Positions 19,875 through 28,541 of a stretch of 29,164 bases of DNA are shown here, piece by piece; the stretch's first letter is position 1; each line of letters opens with the position of its first letter. Both the position numbers and the translations under genes were made by a program. The DNA comes from a virus: IMG/VR virus record IMGVR_UViG_3300014962_000040, positions 631 to 29,794 of that record; one strand, 5' to 3'. Under the pieces are notes generated by a model that worked only from the letters and a program-made list of their open reading frames with translations, was not told where the DNA came from and did not search any database.

Positions 19875-20618
19875 ATGAGTGATTACACCCGCATATATAA
19901 CTTTACTATTAAAGATGGTCTTCCTTCTGGAGATCCTAGTAAAGTAATTAAAGGTACGGAACTTGATGTAGAACTTAATGCAGTTGCTAATGCTGTTGCT
20001 TCTAAGTCAGATAGTAATAGTCCTACATTTACTGGCACTCCCCTTGCTCCTACAGCAAGCTATGGAACAAGCACTACTCAGTTAGCTACTACTGCATTTG
20101 TACAAGCTGCTCTTCAGGCAATCTACCCTGTAGGTTCTGTTTATATTAATGCGGCTGTTAATACTAACCCTTCAACTCTACTTGGTTTTGGTACTTGGGT
20201 ATCCGTAGGTGACGGTAAGGTACTTGTTAATCAAAATACATCCGATACTGATTTTGATGTTCTTGGTGAAACAGGTGGTAGCAAATCTTCAGTTGCAGCT
20301 CACACACACACTTATTCTAGTACTTCTAGTGTCGAATCTAACGATCACTACCATGCCTTTACTACAAATAGTGCAGGGGATCACTCACACACACTTTTTA
20401 GTGTTGTCGCTGGTGGTAATAACTTTGCTAATGCTGGTTCATATACAGGTGGGGTAGGGACTACATCTACAGCAGGTGCTCACGTTCATAGTGGTAACAC
20501 ATTAGGAATGAATGCGAGCCATACTCACTCAGTATCTGGCACAACTGCTTCTACAGGTACTTCTAACGGTAATCTACAGCCATATGTTGTGGTGAAAATG
20601 TGGAAGAGAACGGCGTAA
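19875..20618 (+). CDS. Short tail-fibre tip protein with HxH repeats
   Basis: A 247-residue protein. Residues 1-100 carry a fibre start and the element SPTFTGTPLAPTAS ... TTQLATTAFVQAAL. Then comes AIYPVGSVYINAAVNTNPST and the typical LGFGTWVSVGDGKVL module. The C-terminal half holds several His-x-His pairs (HTHT, HYHAF, HSHT, HVH, HTHS) and ends QPYVVVKMWKRTA. In T4 gp37, HxH repeats bind iron in a needle-like fibre tip. The same role is inferred here. Confidence 0.82.
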   Translation: MSDYTRIYNFTIKDGLPSGDPSKVIKGTELDVELNAVANAVASKSDSNSPTFTGTPLAPTASYGTSTTQLATTAFVQAALQAIYPVGSVYINAAVNTNPSTLLGFGTWVSVGDGKVLVNQNTSDTDFDVLGETGGSKSSVAAHTHTYSSTSSVESNDHYHAFTTNSAGDHSHTLFSVVAGGNNFANAGSYTGGVGTTSTAGAHVHSGNTLGMNASHTHSVSGTTASTGTSNGNLQPYVVVKMWKRTA

Positions 20619-20908
20619 AGATACCTGTAGTAACTACAGAGGACTATACACTATACCTAGAAAGAACACCTTGGAATGATTTAGTAATACATTGTGATTT
20701 TCCGGGTAAGTGGACTAAAGTAAGTAAAAAGAAATTCTTACAAGACTTAGACGAACTCTGTAGCAGCTTTCAAGAACCAATATGGGCAATGCCTTTCATC
20801 TACGATAAAAAGATGAAAAAGTTTTTAAAATTGTGTAAGTTTCAATATTTAACAGATGTAACTTGTGGTGACGGTGTTCAAAGAGCACTTCATATTTGGA
20901 GAAAATAA
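20600..20908 (+). CDS. GNAT-like small internal protein
   Basis: A 102-residue protein from GTG 20600, which overlaps the fibre gene by 19 bases; GGTGA just upstream may serve as ribosome site. The KFLQDLDELCSSFQEPIWAM stretch and the end DKKMKKFLKLCKFQYLTDV ... IWRK follow the C-terminal half of a GNAT acetyltransferase fold, as in internal virion protein A of T7-like phages. No catalytic residues are certain. It directly precedes three ejection-type proteins. Confidence 0.65.
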   Translation: MEENGVKIPVVTTEDYTLYLERTPWNDLVIHCDFPGKWTKVSKKKFLQDLDELCSSFQEPIWAMPFIYDKKMKKFLKLCKFQYLTDVTCGDGVQRALHIWRK

Positions 20909-20909
20909 T

Positions 20910-22025
20910 ATGGGTAGTATCGCTTCAGCAGTTGGTGGATTGGTCGGTGGCATCGGAGGCATGATCTCCGGTAATAAGGCCGCTGACGCTGCTAATCAAC
21001 AAGCAGAATATCTTCGTAACCTTTCAGCAGAACAGCGTCAAGCTATCATGGACGCTACTAAGTCTGCACAGGAACGTGGTCAGTTTAAACCAGTTACAGT
21101 TACATCAATGTTTGGTACTCCTAAGTATACCTATGATGAGACAGGTAGGCTTACAGGAGTAGAATCTACACCTGCATCTTGGTTAGCGGATCTTCAAGCT
21201 AGACAGACTGCACTAGCTCCTCAATATTTAGGTCTAACAGAAGCAGCACTAACAAGTGCTCCCCAATATCAACGTGCTGCAGAACTTGCAGTTGGAGGAG
21301 GTGAAAGACTTTATGATCTTGCTGCACAGGCTGCTCCTTCTAGCTATGATGTTTCTGGGAAGACACAAGAATATTATAATCGTATGCAGCAGCTGGTTGC
21401 TCCACAAAGAGAACAGCAACTAGCACAAACTAGACAGAATTTGTTTAATACAGGCAGAACTGGACTTGCTACAGGCGCTACTCAAGCTGGTGGTATGCTG
21501 GCTACTAATCCTGAAATGGCTGCTTACTATAATGCTATTGCACAGCAGGATCTGAGTCTGGCAAATCAAGCAGAACAACAAGCTAGATCCAATCTCATGC
21601 AAGACCTTGAAGCGTCCCGTCAGTTGTACCAATCTGGTGGTGGTCTATTCTCTAATGCCGCTACTGCTCAGTCACAACTGTACGGCAATATCGCAGCATC
21701 TCAGAATCCTTTTGCTGCAGGTATGCAAGCTCTCACTGGACTTGAGCAAACTGCACAAACACCTGTTGGTCTTGGCTTTCAGTATGCTTCACCTGTCACT
21801 GCTGCTGAACAATGGGCTGGTAACATTGGCCTTCAAGGTACCCAGTCTGCAGCCAATATTGCTACTTCTTTGGCTCAGCCTATCGCTAATTACCAGTATC
21901 AGAACAGTTCGTACAGTCCTTGGGGAACTCTGCTTAGCGGTGCTGGACAAGGTATTCAGCAATATGGTGCTCAGCAGTCTCAAGCTGACCTAATGAAGCA
22001 ACTTGCTCAAATTAAGTGGGGTTAA
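20910..22025 (+). CDS. Ejection (internal virion) protein 1
   Basis: A 371-residue protein. ATG 20910 follows GGAGAAAATAAT; an open frame from 20865 lacks a site. It starts with a Gly-rich hydrophobic segment (IASAVGGLVGGIGGMISG) that could insert in a membrane, then long Ala/Gln-rich helices (QREQQLAQTRQNLF, NQAEQQARSNLMQDL). This fits small ejectosome proteins such as T7 gp14, which enter the cell envelope on infection. Assigned from composition and gene order. Confidence 0.7.
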   Translation: MGSIASAVGGLVGGIGGMISGNKAADAANQQAEYLRNLSAEQRQAIMDATKSAQERGQFKPVTVTSMFGTPKYTYDETGRLTGVESTPASWLADLQARQTALAPQYLGLTEAALTSAPQYQRAAELAVGGGERLYDLAAQAAPSSYDVSGKTQEYYNRMQQLVAPQREQQLAQTRQNLFNTGRTGLATGATQAGGMLATNPEMAAYYNAIAQQDLSLANQAEQQARSNLMQDLEASRQLYQSGGGLFSNAATAQSQLYGNIAASQNPFAAGMQALTGLEQTAQTPVGLGFQYASPVTAAEQWAGNIGLQGTQSAANIATSLAQPIANYQYQNSSYSPWGTLLSGAGQGIQQYGAQQSQADLMKQLAQIKWG

Positions 22026-22027
22026 TA

Positions 22028-23224
22028 ATGGCTAGTCTTTTTGATTTACTTGGCGATACTAAAGAAACTTCATCTAAAAGCATTGTTAGTAGTTTGTTTG
22101 GCTTACCTCCTGATCTAGTAGCTCAACAGCAAGCTATGAGCAACTTGCAAAATAGTCAGCAAACAGCTTTGCAATATGCTCAGATGGACCCAATGCAACG
22201 AGCGCAGTATGCAATGTTTCAAGGTGCTTCTGGCGCAACTGGTGGTCTTATGAGTGCTTTTGGTCCTAAAAGTGCTGCAGTACAAAGAGCTGAAAATGAA
22301 GCATTATTCCAGCAAGAACTAAAAAAGCGAGGTATCTCTCTTAATAATGTTCAAGGATATGCTGCAGCTGCTCAATTAGCCCCTGAATTTGGTTTGGGTG
22401 ATCTTGTTCCTAAACTTGGAATGGCTGCTGTACAGCTGGACAAAGAAATAGCTACTGCTGAAAAAGCTAGAAGAATTTCTGCAGAAGAGCAAAGATCAAC
22501 TGCAATTTGGGAACAAGCTGTTAAAGATTCCGGAGGGGATAGGGCTAAAGCTGCTCAGAATCTTGAGAGCAAAGAGTATCAAATGGATATTCAAAAGAGA
22601 CTTGCTGGTAGAACTGTTGTAAACGTATCGCAGCAACAAGAATCTGAATTTAGTAAAGAGCTGGGTAAGATTCAAGGTAAGCAAATGGAAAAGGCTTACA
22701 ATACAAGAGATGCAGCTGTTTCTACTTTAGGTACTCTTACAAAGATGTCAGAGCTTAATGACCAACAGCTTATTAGTGGATCTTTTGCTGGTGGGCGTGT
22801 AGGTGCTGCAAACCTGTTGAATACATTAGGCCTTGCCAGCGAGACAGATGCTAAGAGATTGTCAAATTCTCAGCAGTTTAATAAGGTTGCTGGGGATCTC
22901 GTGTTAGCAAACATTAAGCAGCTCGGTTATAATCCTTCTAATGCTGACGTTAAATTCTTGAACGAGACTCTTCCAAATCTTGAGTCAAGTCCAGCAGCTC
23001 GTAGAGCACTTATTAATTGGATGGCAACGAAAGCGCAAGGCTCTATTGCTGAAGTTAAAAACATGGAAGGCTACGCCCTTAAAAATAGAAGCCTTAATGG
23101 ATATGTTCCAAGTATTCCTAATTTTAATCCAACAGGTGGTACTACTTCTGCTAATATGCCTAAACCTCTGTCAGAAATGTCTACTGAGGAACTGAGAGCA
23201 CTTCGAGCTAAACAACAAAAGTAA
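22028..23224 (+). CDS. Ejection (internal virion) protein 2
   Basis: A 398-residue protein starting MASLFDLLG at ATG 22028, two bases after the previous stop. It is mostly helical and rich in Ala, Gln, Lys and Glu, with long charged segments (EIATAEKARRISAEEQRST, KELGKIQGKQMEKAYNTRD). The C-terminus SEMSTEELRALRAKQQK resembles the end motifs of the next protein. Position suggests a T7 gp15-like ejectosome component; no enzyme motif seen. Confidence 0.65.
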   Translation: MASLFDLLGDTKETSSKSIVSSLFGLPPDLVAQQQAMSNLQNSQQTALQYAQMDPMQRAQYAMFQGASGATGGLMSAFGPKSAAVQRAENEALFQQELKKRGISLNNVQGYAAAAQLAPEFGLGDLVPKLGMAAVQLDKEIATAEKARRISAEEQRSTAIWEQAVKDSGGDRAKAAQNLESKEYQMDIQKRLAGRTVVNVSQQQESEFSKELGKIQGKQMEKAYNTRDAAVSTLGTLTKMSELNDQQLISGSFAGGRVGAANLLNTLGLASETDAKRLSNSQQFNKVAGDLVLANIKQLGYNPSNADVKFLNETLPNLESSPAARRALINWMATKAQGSIAEVKNMEGYALKNRSLNGYVPSIPNFNPTGGTTSANMPKPLSEMSTEELRALRAKQQK

Positions 23225-23233
23225 GGATTTCTA

Positions 23234-25351
23234 ATGGCTGATTATTCTGTAGCAGATATTGATGAAGAGCTTCGCCGTAGAGGTGTAGCTACGTTTCCTT
23301 CAGTTATGGCTGAAGAAGGCACTGTAGGACAAGAAGCCCTAAAACTAGCTGAAGCTGCTGCTAAAGGTGGCACTATGGGCATCATTAACCTACTTGGTGG
23401 TTGGGGTTCCTATCTAGATTGGCGTAAGAAAGCATATCAAGGTAAAGATGAGCCTCCTTCTGCTATTTCAGGTGCTGGTATAGCTAACTTTGTTAAAGAT
23501 AAGACAGGTATTGATCTACAGAATGTACCGGGATACAAAGGTGCTTATGAGACGATGCAGATGGCTGCTCCTGCTATGTTATTACGTGGCGTTGCCCCAG
23601 AGATGTCATTGTTTGGCCCTGCAGCAACTACCAGAGGCGCTGTAGCCAAAACTGTAGGCGAAGGTGCTGTAGGGGCTGCTACAGGACTTACAGCAGAATC
23701 TATTGCGCCAGATAGCCCGTTAGCTCAACTGGCTATTGGTATGTCTCCATACGCAGCTAAAGGAGCTGTTATGGGGATACAGAATAGATTGTTAAGACCT
23801 ACAGGTGCGTTCGATCAAAGCTCCGCTGCTTTGTTAGATGTTGGCCGTATGACTCCAGGTGAGTTTACAGGAAGTCGTATGCAATTAGCCACAGAAGCTA
23901 TAGCAGAACAATCTCCAAAAATTGAAGCTAAAGGTACTGGGTTTAGACAAGCTCAAGCTCAAGATGCTGAAGGTTTTGTAAGTAATCTATTTAATCGTGC
24001 ATCGTCATTGGCTATTGCAGATCCAAAAGAGGCGGCTTCTAAATTAACAGAATCATTTAAGAATTTTGGAAGAAGTTTATCAACCAATCTTAGAAATCAG
24101 GCTAGTAAAGATTTTAAAGCTGCTGAAAACTCAGGTGGTATGGTAGATACAGCCCCAGTAGTAGATAAGCTTACAGAAATCAAAAATGGGCTACGTCCAG
24201 ACCTTAACCCCGCAGACGGTGTTCTTGCTTCAAGAATTGATCGTATTCTTGAAAGTTTGGTACGCCCTGCAGTACCTGAGCAGAGAATTCCAAGCACTAT
24301 AGTTTCTGAAACAGGTGCTCCAGTAGCTACACAAGTTATTCCAGAAGTACCTGCTGGTACAAATCAGATTAGTATTAAAGACCTAAAAAGAGCTATATCT
24401 GGGTGGTCTGAGGCAGCTTGGTCTGGTAAATACGCACTTAATGGTGCAGATGTATTTGAAGGACTTGCTCCGGGACAGTCTAAAGGAACTGCAAGGGCTG
24501 TACTTAGAGGTTTTAAGGATGCTCTGGACAAAGCGATTGATGAAGGCATTCCCGGCGCAGATAAATTAAAACAGGCTAGAGATAACTTTGCATCAAATAT
24601 TCAAAAGATTGATACTTTTGCAGAGATGCCATTAACAAAAGCATTTGGTAAAGATTATCATACGATAGTTCCTGAAGATCTAGTTAAGAGATTAATGGAT
24701 CAAAAACCTACTCAAAGAGAGCTTTTGTTTGGCTTACTTCAAGAGCAATCTCCAGAAATTGCTGATACGATTAGAAAGCTACAGTTTGATAAAATGCTTT
24801 ATGCATCTCAGGCAAAAGCCCCTGCAGCAAATCAACCTACATTTGTTATCGGAGAAATGCTAAAACAATTGAATAACAAAAAAGGTGACTTTGCATTCTT
24901 ATTCCCTGAAGCAAAAGATCTAGCTGATGTAAATAAAGCTATGCAATGGATGAGTAAAGTATTGCAAAGTGAAGGCGCTGTAGCATCATCTGGAATTCGT
25001 GGTGATATTTATGCAGCGTCTAGAGGTATTGGTGCTGGTTCACAAGAAGCTAATTTCGCTAAAGCAATGTATGATAGCATTAAAGGGTTGTTTGCACAGC
25101 CTAACGCTGTAGCTAATGTAGTGTTTGATCCTAATACTGTAAAGAACATCCTAGACTATCAGAAAAAGCCTACTTTACAAAAAGGTATTGATTTACTACA
25201 GTCTCTACCGAAACCTGTCGCTGTAGGTGCTGCGAGAGCAGGCTACATGATAGGCAATCAACCTATTCCAAATGTCGAAGTAACAGGCTCTTCAGCAGAT
25301 ATGCCTTACTCAATGGAAGAAATTGAAGCAGAGCTTGCTAGGAGACAGTGA
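23234..25351 (+). CDS. Large ejection (internal virion) protein 3
   Basis: A 705-residue helical protein. AAGGA is about 7 nt before the ATG. Residues 45-190 hold Gly/Ala-rich hydrophobic stretches (GGTMGIINLLGGWG, MQMAAPAMLLRGVAPEM) that could enter membranes. The remainder is charged helix (KDLKRAISGWSEAAWSGKYAL resembles a virion helical domain). Both ends carry the same short motif: YSVADIDEELRRRG at the N-terminus and YSMEEIEAELARRQ at the C-terminus. No lysozyme domain is seen, unlike T7 gp16. Probably the largest ejectosome part. Confidence 0.65.
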   Translation: MADYSVADIDEELRRRGVATFPSVMAEEGTVGQEALKLAEAAAKGGTMGIINLLGGWGSYLDWRKKAYQGKDEPPSAISGAGIANFVKDKTGIDLQNVPGYKGAYETMQMAAPAMLLRGVAPEMSLFGPAATTRGAVAKTVGEGAVGAATGLTAESIAPDSPLAQLAIGMSPYAAKGAVMGIQNRLLRPTGAFDQSSAALLDVGRMTPGEFTGSRMQLATEAIAEQSPKIEAKGTGFRQAQAQDAEGFVSNLFNRASSLAIADPKEAASKLTESFKNFGRSLSTNLRNQASKDFKAAENSGGMVDTAPVVDKLTEIKNGLRPDLNPADGVLASRIDRILESLVRPAVPEQRIPSTIVSETGAPVATQVIPEVPAGTNQISIKDLKRAISGWSEAAWSGKYALNGADVFEGLAPGQSKGTARAVLRGFKDALDKAIDEGIPGADKLKQARDNFASNIQKIDTFAEMPLTKAFGKDYHTIVPEDLVKRLMDQKPTQRELLFGLLQEQSPEIADTIRKLQFDKMLYASQAKAPAANQPTFVIGEMLKQLNNKKGDFAFLFPEAKDLADVNKAMQWMSKVLQSEGAVASSGIRGDIYAASRGIGAGSQEANFAKAMYDSIKGLFAQPNAVANVVFDPNTVKNILDYQKKPTLQKGIDLLQSLPKPVAVGAARAGYMIGNQPIPNVEVTGSSADMPYSMEEIEAELARRQ

Positions 25352-25722
25352 TGACATATAAACTATCTCAGCGTAGTCTAGATCGCATGAAAGGTGTAGA
25401 TGAACGCCTAGTTAATGTGGTTAAGAGAGCTATTGAAATCAGTGAAGTAGACTTCTGTGTCACTGAAGGACTACGTACTGTAGAGCGTCAGAAACAGTTA
25501 GTAGCTGCTGGTGCTTCTCAGACAATGAAAAGCAAGCATATTGAAGGCAAAGCTGTAGACTTAGCTGCTATTGTTGATGGCAAGATCAGATGGGATTGGC
25601 CTTTGTATATCAAAATCTCTATTGCTATGAAGAGAGCTTCAGAGATACTAAACACCCCTATTGTCTGGGGTGGTGACTGGATCACACTTAAAGATGGACC
25701 ACACTTCCAGCTAAAAGACTAA
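25351..25722 (+). CDS. Endolysin: M15 (VanY-type) L-Ala-D-Glu peptidase
   Basis: A 123-residue zinc peptidase that cuts the peptide stems of peptidoglycan at lysis. ATG 25351 overlaps the previous stop (TGATG), with AGGAGA 5 nt upstream. Zinc ligands are H63 and D70 in SKHIEGKAVD and H118 in GPHFQL, the M15 pattern known from T5 endolysin. There is no signal peptide, so it needs the holin to reach its target. It closes the rightward virion operon, just before a terminator. Confidence 0.9.
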   Translation: MTYKLSQRSLDRMKGVDERLVNVVKRAIEISEVDFCVTEGLRTVERQKQLVAAGASQTMKSKHIEGKAVDLAAIVDGKIRWDWPLYIKISIAMKRASEILNTPIVWGGDWITLKDGPHFQLKD

Positions 25723-25745
25723 AATGTATCATATTGTATACATTT
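25722..25745. promoter_or_regulatory. AT-rich inverted repeat after the endolysin
   Basis: AAATGTAT (25722-25729) and ATACATTT (25738-25745) are perfect 8-bp arms around an 8-nt centre, beginning at the last base of the endolysin stop. Could be an RNA 3' hairpin or a protein site. Confidence 0.4.
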
Positions 25746-25776
25746 GTTGATAAGTGTAAACAATAAGAAACAATTA

Positions 25777-25804
25777 AGCCCTGCGATGTTCTGCAGGGCT
25801 TTTT
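25777..25804 (+). terminator. Rho-independent terminator between convergent operons
   Basis: AGCCCTGC (25777-25784), 8-nt loop, GCAGGGCT (25793-25800), then TTTTC. This is eight perfect base pairs with a T-tract on the plus strand. It ends the rightward virion transcript. The A-poor left flank makes leftward termination weaker. Confidence 0.88.
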
Positions 25805-25824
25805 CTTTGCTTAGATTTCGCAGT

Positions 25825-26259
25825 TTATATACAATTCCATCCTTGCATATAATCTATTACATCTTGTAATTCTTCGATAGTTGCATTATTTTTAAGCATA
25901 TTGGCCCTATACGAAATTACTCTAGTGTTTTCTTTTGTATATCCTTTAGACGGATCAAATCTATCTAGAGAAGCTGTATATTCTGTATTCACAACAAATT
26001 TTGTACCAAACACAGGGCATATTTCAGGTATAAATATATCCTTTAGTTCTAATGTAAACTCAATTCCTTTTTTCTTTGCTCTATGTTTAGCAGCATTCCA
26101 CATCTTATATTCATTAGATGTGTTTTTATAGTTTTCTTTTGATAGTGGTTTTCTACATTGTTTGCATACAGTATTGTACCCACCTAAGCATTGTTTATGC
26201 TTATGGAACTCAGAGTAATCCTTTTCAATACCACATTTAACACATATTTTAGAATTCAT
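25825..26259 (-). CDS. HNH-type homing endonuclease downstream of the reductase
   Basis: A 144-residue nuclease. N-terminal zinc knuckle (C6-x2-C9, C32-x2-C35), a basic middle (AAKHRAKKKGIEFTL), then CPVFGTKF and the signature SLDRFDPSKGYTKENTRVIS-x3-N-x2-K found in many free-standing phage HNH endonucleases. AT-rich like the other HNH gene but unrelated to it in detail. Its ribosome site is locked in an 8-bp hairpin with the end of the reductase transcript. It lies next to a conserved gene, typical of homing endonucleases. Confidence 0.82.
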   Translation of the reverse strand: MNSKICVKCGIEKDYSEFHKHKQCLGGYNTVCKQCRKPLSKENYKNTSNEYKMWNAAKHRAKKKGIEFTLELKDIFIPEICPVFGTKFVVNTEYTASLDRFDPSKGYTKENTRVISYRANMLKNNATIEELQDVIDYMQGWNCI

Positions 26260-26267
26260 AGTTAAAT

Positions 26268-26287
26268 AGGGGAGATTGCTCTCCCCT
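26268..26287 (-). promoter_or_regulatory. Hairpin between reductase and HNH gene
   Basis: AGGGGAGA (26268-26275), loop TTGC, TCTCCCCT (26280-26287): eight perfect pairs. In the leftward transcript the only Shine-Dalgarno-like AGGGGAG for the HNH gene lies in this stem. It could act as a weak terminator after the reductase and as a block on HNH translation. Confidence 0.65.
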
Positions 26288-26295
26288 TTCCTTAG

Positions 26296-28188
26296 TTAAA
26301 GGTCACAATTCCCGCCTTGGCAGGCTAGTGTCTGTGCTCCTTCTGTCATGTCTGAGTTTTCATATACTTTCAATCCTTCCCAGTAGATTTCCTTCGGCAT
26401 CTTTTCCAAGGCAGCTTCGTACTCTTCTTTGGTGCAAGGCTGATAAGGAGCTTGAGCATAAGTATGGTCACTAAAAGGCAGGAAAGAGACCCCACCAATG
26501 TAATCAAAATTGTCATACACCCATGCTCCTACCTTAATCCACTCATCTTCTTTCACATACACTGTGATTGAAGGCTTATGCTCACACCAATAAAGCTGAT
26601 ACATCTTATACAACTCTAGCTGCTGAATTGCATTGACTTCATCACGCATTACAGCACCCTTAGCAGCCTTCTGAGGGAAACTAAACACAAGAGTATTATG
26701 TGGTTTAGTCACATCAGGCTCACAAGGGAAGCCCATATCCTTCATAAACTCTGCCAGTGGATCTTTTACGTCAGCACGAACAGTCCGAATGTAATATTCA
26801 GAATAAGCAGGATGGATGCCGCTAGAGCAGCTAACGAGCTGCGATACAGTCCCGCTTGGTTTAACGCAAGTGATAGCAGTGCTAGGATTAATATGTAACT
26901 GTAGAGCATATTCTTTATTCACCTTGATAGCATATTCTTTCATTTCGTTCAACCAAGTACCTGCATCACCTGTTGCTTTAGACAGCAAATAGTGATCCAT
27001 GATACCAGTCAAAGAAACACCCAATAGACGTTCTTCCTCCATGTTCTTCTTCCAGACAGAACGCAGATACTTAATGTCAGTGAGTGTAGACTGAACTGTA
27101 CCAATAATAGTAGCAACACGAATCTTACGCTTCAGTGACTCCAGTGTATCTTCTGGCCTAATGACAACTTCGGATAGGTTACAGGTTTGAGCACTTCGTA
27201 GCACAATTTCACTACATGGGTTTGTACCCCATTCATGATTAGGATCGCGTCTACCCAATAGTTCAATATGCTTCTTAGCTGCTTGTCGGTTGAAAATACC
27301 ACGTTCACCTGATTTAGATTCATAGAGACTTGTCCATTCTTTCAGAAATACACCCACATCCGGCTTTTCTTCGTATACTGCCGAATTGTTAGCCAAAGCT
27401 CTTTGCACATTGTCCAACCACCATTGACCAGACTTAGCAGTCCTAAGACGATCAGAAGACAAGTCCCCAAGACTAATGAGAGCACTGCGTCTGACACCGC
27501 CAACAACAACGATTTCAGCGATCTTACACACCAAGTCATGAACTTCAATATCATGCAGTTTCCTCCCTGCAGACTTACAGAATAGCGACACAGCAAACTC
27601 AAACAGACTCTCAAGTGGCTCAGGACCACTAGCACGACCACCAAAGGTCTTCAATGGAGCACCTGCTGGACGTACCTTAGACATATCCCATTTGGGAATC
27701 TTTCCTGCATAGAGCAGACTAATCAGTTCACGGAATGCTGAAGCCCAACCAATCTTGCTATCTGATACTACAATGGTGGTATCAGTAGGATTGAACGATT
27801 CTGATACTGTAGGTAGCTTTTGTGTATATTTAGTCTCAGCACTAAAGCCTACACCAGTACCGCACATGAGAATATACATAATTTCATCAAATGCACGAAT
27901 ATGGTCAATAGCAATATATGAGCAGTTGTAACCTGCAATATTGTCACGATCAAGAGCCTCACCAGCAGTCATAAGGCATCGCATTGATGGCATTACTTCC
28001 AGGTTAAGGATAGCATTCTTTATATCTGTCATGTCTTGTAGAGACATTTGTAGTCCATTACGACCTGCTTGTTTGTCAAGCCAATTAACGTAACGTGCTA
28101 CAGTTTCATCCCAGTTCTCACGCCGTCCGAGGTCTTCACGGAAACGTGCATATCGAGATTTAGCAATAAAAGCGTTATAAAGATCCAT
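26296..28188 (-). CDS. nrdJ: Ribonucleotide reductase, class II (B12-dependent, monomeric type)
   Basis: A 630-residue enzyme that converts ribonucleotides to deoxyribonucleotides for phage DNA. I chose ATG 28188 because AGGAAG is upstream and the gene before ends two bases earlier; the frame is open to 28251. Key residues: C89 (AGYNCSY), C325 thiyl-radical cysteine with N323 and E327 (GTNPCSEI), C336 (QTCNL), the phosphate loop KPSGTVS, and the C-terminal pair C623/C628 (CQGGNC). It lacks an obvious ATP-cone and is shorter than Lactobacillus RTPR, but all core residues are kept. Needs no small subunit; uses adenosylcobalamin. Confidence 0.88.
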   Translation of the reverse strand: MDLYNAFIAKSRYARFREDLGRRENWDETVARYVNWLDKQAGRNGLQMSLQDMTDIKNAILNLEVMPSMRCLMTAGEALDRDNIAGYNCSYIAIDHIRAFDEIMYILMCGTGVGFSAETKYTQKLPTVSESFNPTDTTIVVSDSKIGWASAFRELISLLYAGKIPKWDMSKVRPAGAPLKTFGGRASGPEPLESLFEFAVSLFCKSAGRKLHDIEVHDLVCKIAEIVVVGGVRRSALISLGDLSSDRLRTAKSGQWWLDNVQRALANNSAVYEEKPDVGVFLKEWTSLYESKSGERGIFNRQAAKKHIELLGRRDPNHEWGTNPCSEIVLRSAQTCNLSEVVIRPEDTLESLKRKIRVATIIGTVQSTLTDIKYLRSVWKKNMEEERLLGVSLTGIMDHYLLSKATGDAGTWLNEMKEYAIKVNKEYALQLHINPSTAITCVKPSGTVSQLVSCSSGIHPAYSEYYIRTVRADVKDPLAEFMKDMGFPCEPDVTKPHNTLVFSFPQKAAKGAVMRDEVNAIQQLELYKMYQLYWCEHKPSITVYVKEDEWIKVGAWVYDNFDYIGGVSFLPFSDHTYAQAPYQPCTKEEYEAALEKMPKEIYWEGLKVYENSDMTEGAQTLACQGGNCDL

Positions 28189-28189
28189 A

Positions 28190-28378
28190 TTATTCTTCTT
28201 CCTTTCGTTGTTCAAGCATGGCATCTGCATAGCCATAAGCTCCTTTTGCAACAGCCATCATAAGCATATTTACATCTTCGTCATTATAGTCTTCGTCATC
28301 ATAAGTAACTAGCGTCAAAGGCATCTTAGCAATAATAGCTTGCATAGCTTGTGCTGCAAAGTAATCACGTTTGTTCAT
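28190..28378 (-). CDS. Small hypothetical protein upstream of the reductase
   Basis: A 62-residue protein. ATG 28378 lies just after the previous stop (TGATATG) with GGGA about 6 nt upstream. MNKRDYFAAQAMQAIIAK, an acidic turn (DDEDYNDEDV), then MLMMAVAKGAYGYADAML. This pattern recurs in phages as a small protein of unknown function. Its stop lies directly before the reductase start. Confidence 0.75.
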   Translation of the reverse strand: MNKRDYFAAQAMQAIIAKMPLTLVTYDDEDYNDEDVNMLMMAVAKGAYGYADAMLEQRKEEE

Positions 28379-28379
28379 A

Positions 28380-28541
28380 TCAGTCCCAATCTACAGTTAG
28401 TTCAAGTGCTTCTATCTTATCTTCAATGACATCTAAGAATCGTTCTACAATGTCTTCTGAAGAGATACCTAGTATATCACAAAGTTCTACTTCATCCAGC
28501 GATTTAAGCCTTTCTAGAATTTCTCTTAGCGTCAATGCCAC
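28380..28541 (-). CDS. Small acidic helical protein with GTG start (53 aa)
   Basis: GTG 28541 with a strong GGAGGTG about 4 nt upstream; stop TGA at 28380. The protein starts MALTLREILERLKSLDEVEL and continues with CDILGISSEDIVERFLDV, all helical. The LGISSEDIVERF part has the look of a short HTH-like pair of helices, but this is weak. It overlaps the gene before by 38 bases. Confidence 0.7.
   Translation of the reverse strand: MALTLREILERLKSLDEVELCDILGISSEDIVERFLDVIEDKIEALELTVDWD

Noticed and set aside
27342-27644. 100-codon minus frame and other long frames within the reductase gene
   Set aside because: Shadow frames of a gene with clear catalytic motifs in another frame.
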